Below are positions 12,280 to 13,240 of a stretch of 13,240 bases of DNA, piece by piece. The translations under genes and the position numbers were made by a program. Numbering within the stretch: position 1 is the first letter of the stretch; every line of letters begins with the position of its first letter. Below the pieces are notes generated by a model. The model was not told the origin of the DNA. It searched no databases and was given only the letters and a program-made list of their open reading frames with translations. The stretch comes from Ferrimicrobium sp. (GTDB lineage Bacteria; Actinomycetota; Acidimicrobiia; Acidimicrobiales; Acidimicrobiaceae): contig DAHXNM010000337.1 of the NCBI GenBank assembly GCA_027365375.1, positions 1-13,240 of the forward strand. Reading direction: 5' to 3'.

Positions 12280-13092
12280 ATGACTGACATGCGAATTGGA
12301 GTGCTCGGTGCAGGTGGTAAGGTTGGTTCCAGTGTCTGTCGCGCGATTCTTGAGGAGCCTCGGTACGAGTTGGTCGCGGCTGTCGACCCGAAGCTGGCTG
12401 GGATTGATCTCGGGCAGATGCTTGGAAGGAACGCCGCCGGGCTCATCGCACGTCGCGACGTCGAGGCTTTGATCGCCGAGGCGCCAGAGGTGGTGATAGA
12501 TTTCACCGAGGCCCGTGCCTCCTTTCATAACCTGGTCAAGCTTGCAGAGGCTCAGATACCTGCAGTAGTGGGAACGACGGGATTTACTGACGACGAGATG
12601 ACACGCCTTAGCGAGGCATTCTCTGGTGTGGGTTGTGTGATTGCATCTAACTTCTCGATTGGCGCCATCTTGATGATGCGTTGTGCCGCTTTGTGTGCGC
12701 CGTTTTTCGAGAGCGTGGAGATCGTGGAGGCGCATCATGATCAGAAGGTTGATGCACCGTCGGGAACAGCGCTAGAGACCGCTAAGCGGATAACGGAGGC
12801 GCGTCAGTTGGCTAGTGAACCCCGATTTCTCCAAGATAGGACGAGTAATCTAAAAGTAGAGGGTGCACGCGGAGGGGTTGTCGATGGAGATGTACATGTC
12901 CACTCTTTACGTCTTCGTGGGGCCGTCGCCCACCATGAGGTTATCTTTGGAACCGCTAGTCAGACGCTGACGATCCGTCATGATTCTCATGATAGATCGT
13001 CGTTTGTGCCCGGTGTGTTGTTGGCTGTCGATCGAGTTACTGGGCTCGATCGGCTGGTCTTTGGGATCGATGGCTTTCTTGGCCAAGATTGA
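12280..13092 (+). CDS. dapB: 4-hydroxy-tetrahydrodipicolinate reductase
   Basis: DapB performs the NAD(P)H-dependent reduction step of the diaminopimelate/lysine pathway, needed for peptidoglycan and lysine. The product is 270 residues, the usual size. The N-terminal Rossmann fold has MRIGVLGAGGKVG with the glycine-rich loop at 10-16. VVIDFTEARA and VVGTTGFT follow, then ASNFSIGAILM. The signature EAHHDQKVDAPSGTALE begins at 150, with the catalytic histidine pair (152-153), Lys156, and the substrate-binding PSGTA. GARGGVVDGDVHVHSLRLRG and RSSFVPGVLLAV complete the match. The start is ATG 12280 (MTDMRIG) or ATG 12289 (MRIG); neither has a strong Shine-Dalgarno. The frame remains open back to 12163, but those residues do not look like DapB. 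dapA begins 121 bases downstream. Confidence 0.95.
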   Translation: MTDMRIGVLGAGGKVGSSVCRAILEEPRYELVAAVDPKLAGIDLGQMLGRNAAGLIARRDVEALIAEAPEVVIDFTEARASFHNLVKLAEAQIPAVVGTTGFTDDEMTRLSEAFSGVGCVIASNFSIGAILMMRCAALCAPFFESVEIVEAHHDQKVDAPSGTALETAKRITEARQLASEPRFLQDRTSNLKVEGARGGVVDGDVHVHSLRLRGAVAHHEVIFGTASQTLTIRHDSHDRSSFVPGVLLAVDRVTGLDRLVFGIDGFLGQD

Positions 13093-13125
13093 CGCCTTCC
13101 AGTGGGTGATGGCGCCAGGAAGGTA

Positions 13126-13178
13126 GGCGCTAGCGAAAATGTCGCTAGCGAAAATGTCGCTAACGAAAATGGCGCTAA
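13126..13178. repeat. 15-bp tandem repeat between dapB and dapA
   Basis: Three units stand head to tail: GGCGCTAGCGAAAAT (13126-13140), GTCGCTAGCGAAAAT (13141-13155) and GTCGCTAACGAAAAT (13156-13170). A partial fourth unit begins GGCGCTAA (13171-13178). Units differ at one or two positions. Each of the first two contains the perfect palindrome CGCTAGCG. The array lies 33 bases after the dapB stop and ends about 20 bases before the dapA Shine-Dalgarno. Confidence 0.9.
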
Positions 13179-13213
13179 GAGTTATCGAAATGAGAGAGGG
13201 GAGGTAGCCGCTA

Positions 13214-13240
13214 ATGCTGGCGAGATTTGGTCCTGTGTTG
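13214..13240 (+). CDS. dapA: 4-hydroxy-tetrahydrodipicolinate synthase, first nine codons (truncated by window end)
   Basis: ATG 13214 begins MLARFGPVL, which matches the start of many DapA proteins (ARFGxVLTAMVTPF). A strong Shine-Dalgarno, GGGGAGG (13198-13204), lies 9 bases upstream. DapA makes the substrate of DapB by condensing pyruvate with aspartate semialdehyde, so its place next to dapB makes sense. Only nine residues are visible, so the call rests on this short match and on context. Confidence 0.7.

Noticed and set aside
13093..13125. CCTTCC (13095-13100) and GGAAGG (13118-13123) as a dapB terminator.
   Set aside because: The arms can pair, but no T-run follows; the sequence runs straight into the tandem repeat and dapA appears to be co-transcribed.
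13093..13213. Small ORFs within the 15-bp repeat (period of five codons).
   Set aside because: The frames are open only because the repeat length is a multiple of three; there is no ribosome-binding site and no recognisable peptide.
1..13240. CRISPR array, tRNA or rRNA genes, defence or biosynthetic cluster.
   Set aside because: No regularly spaced repeats with unique spacers, no tRNA-like or rRNA sequence that I could recognise, and every sizeable supported gene is housekeeping apart from the tnpB-like end.

Overview
The window looks like an actinobacterial chromosome. It carries the conserved transcription/translation gene cluster proS - rimP - nusA - ylxR - infB - rbfA - truB - ribF - rpsO - pnp, followed by the lysine-pathway genes dapB and (start only) dapA. 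All recognised genes are on the + strand. The moderate GC content, the GTG and TTG starts and the gene order would fit an acidophilic Acidimicrobiia-type lineage (Ferrimicrobium-like). That placement is inference from composition and synteny, and no marker here fixes it.

Layout. Bases 1-399 are the 3' end of a TnpB/OrfB-like (IS200/IS605-type) gene whose zinc-ribbon cysteine pairs are missing. Bases 400-529 hold three successive short inverted repeats, the last of which encloses the proS start codon. proS (530-2248) is followed by a GNRA-capped hairpin with a U-run just ahead of rimP, probably a leader attenuator or a proS terminator. From rimP to ribF (2345-9293) the genes overlap or nearly touch, and I read them as one operon for ribosome maturation (rimP, rbfA), transcription elongation/termination (nusA), initiation (infB), RNA modification (truB) and flavin cofactor synthesis (ribF). 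rpsO and pnp follow with their own short leaders and end at a strong intrinsic terminator (11993-12029). A 311-base gap then holds a second, unexplained structured element before dapB. dapB is separated from the first nine codons of dapA by a 15-bp tandem repeat.

The most notable feature is infB. A single in-frame TGA (4841-4843) cuts the gene between the first IF2 N-domain and the rest of IF2, although the same frame stays open on both sides and encodes the same Pro/Arg-rich linker. Read through the TGA, the product would be about 900 residues, a usual actinobacterial IF2 length. A Shine-Dalgarno-like GGGAGG precedes an ATG at 4940, so the downstream part could be translated on its own. This is a sequencing error, a recent nonsense mutation, a natural two-piece IF2, or stop readthrough; the sequence alone cannot decide.

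No new multi-gene system is visible. The remaining points of interest are small RNA or DNA structures at gene boundaries.
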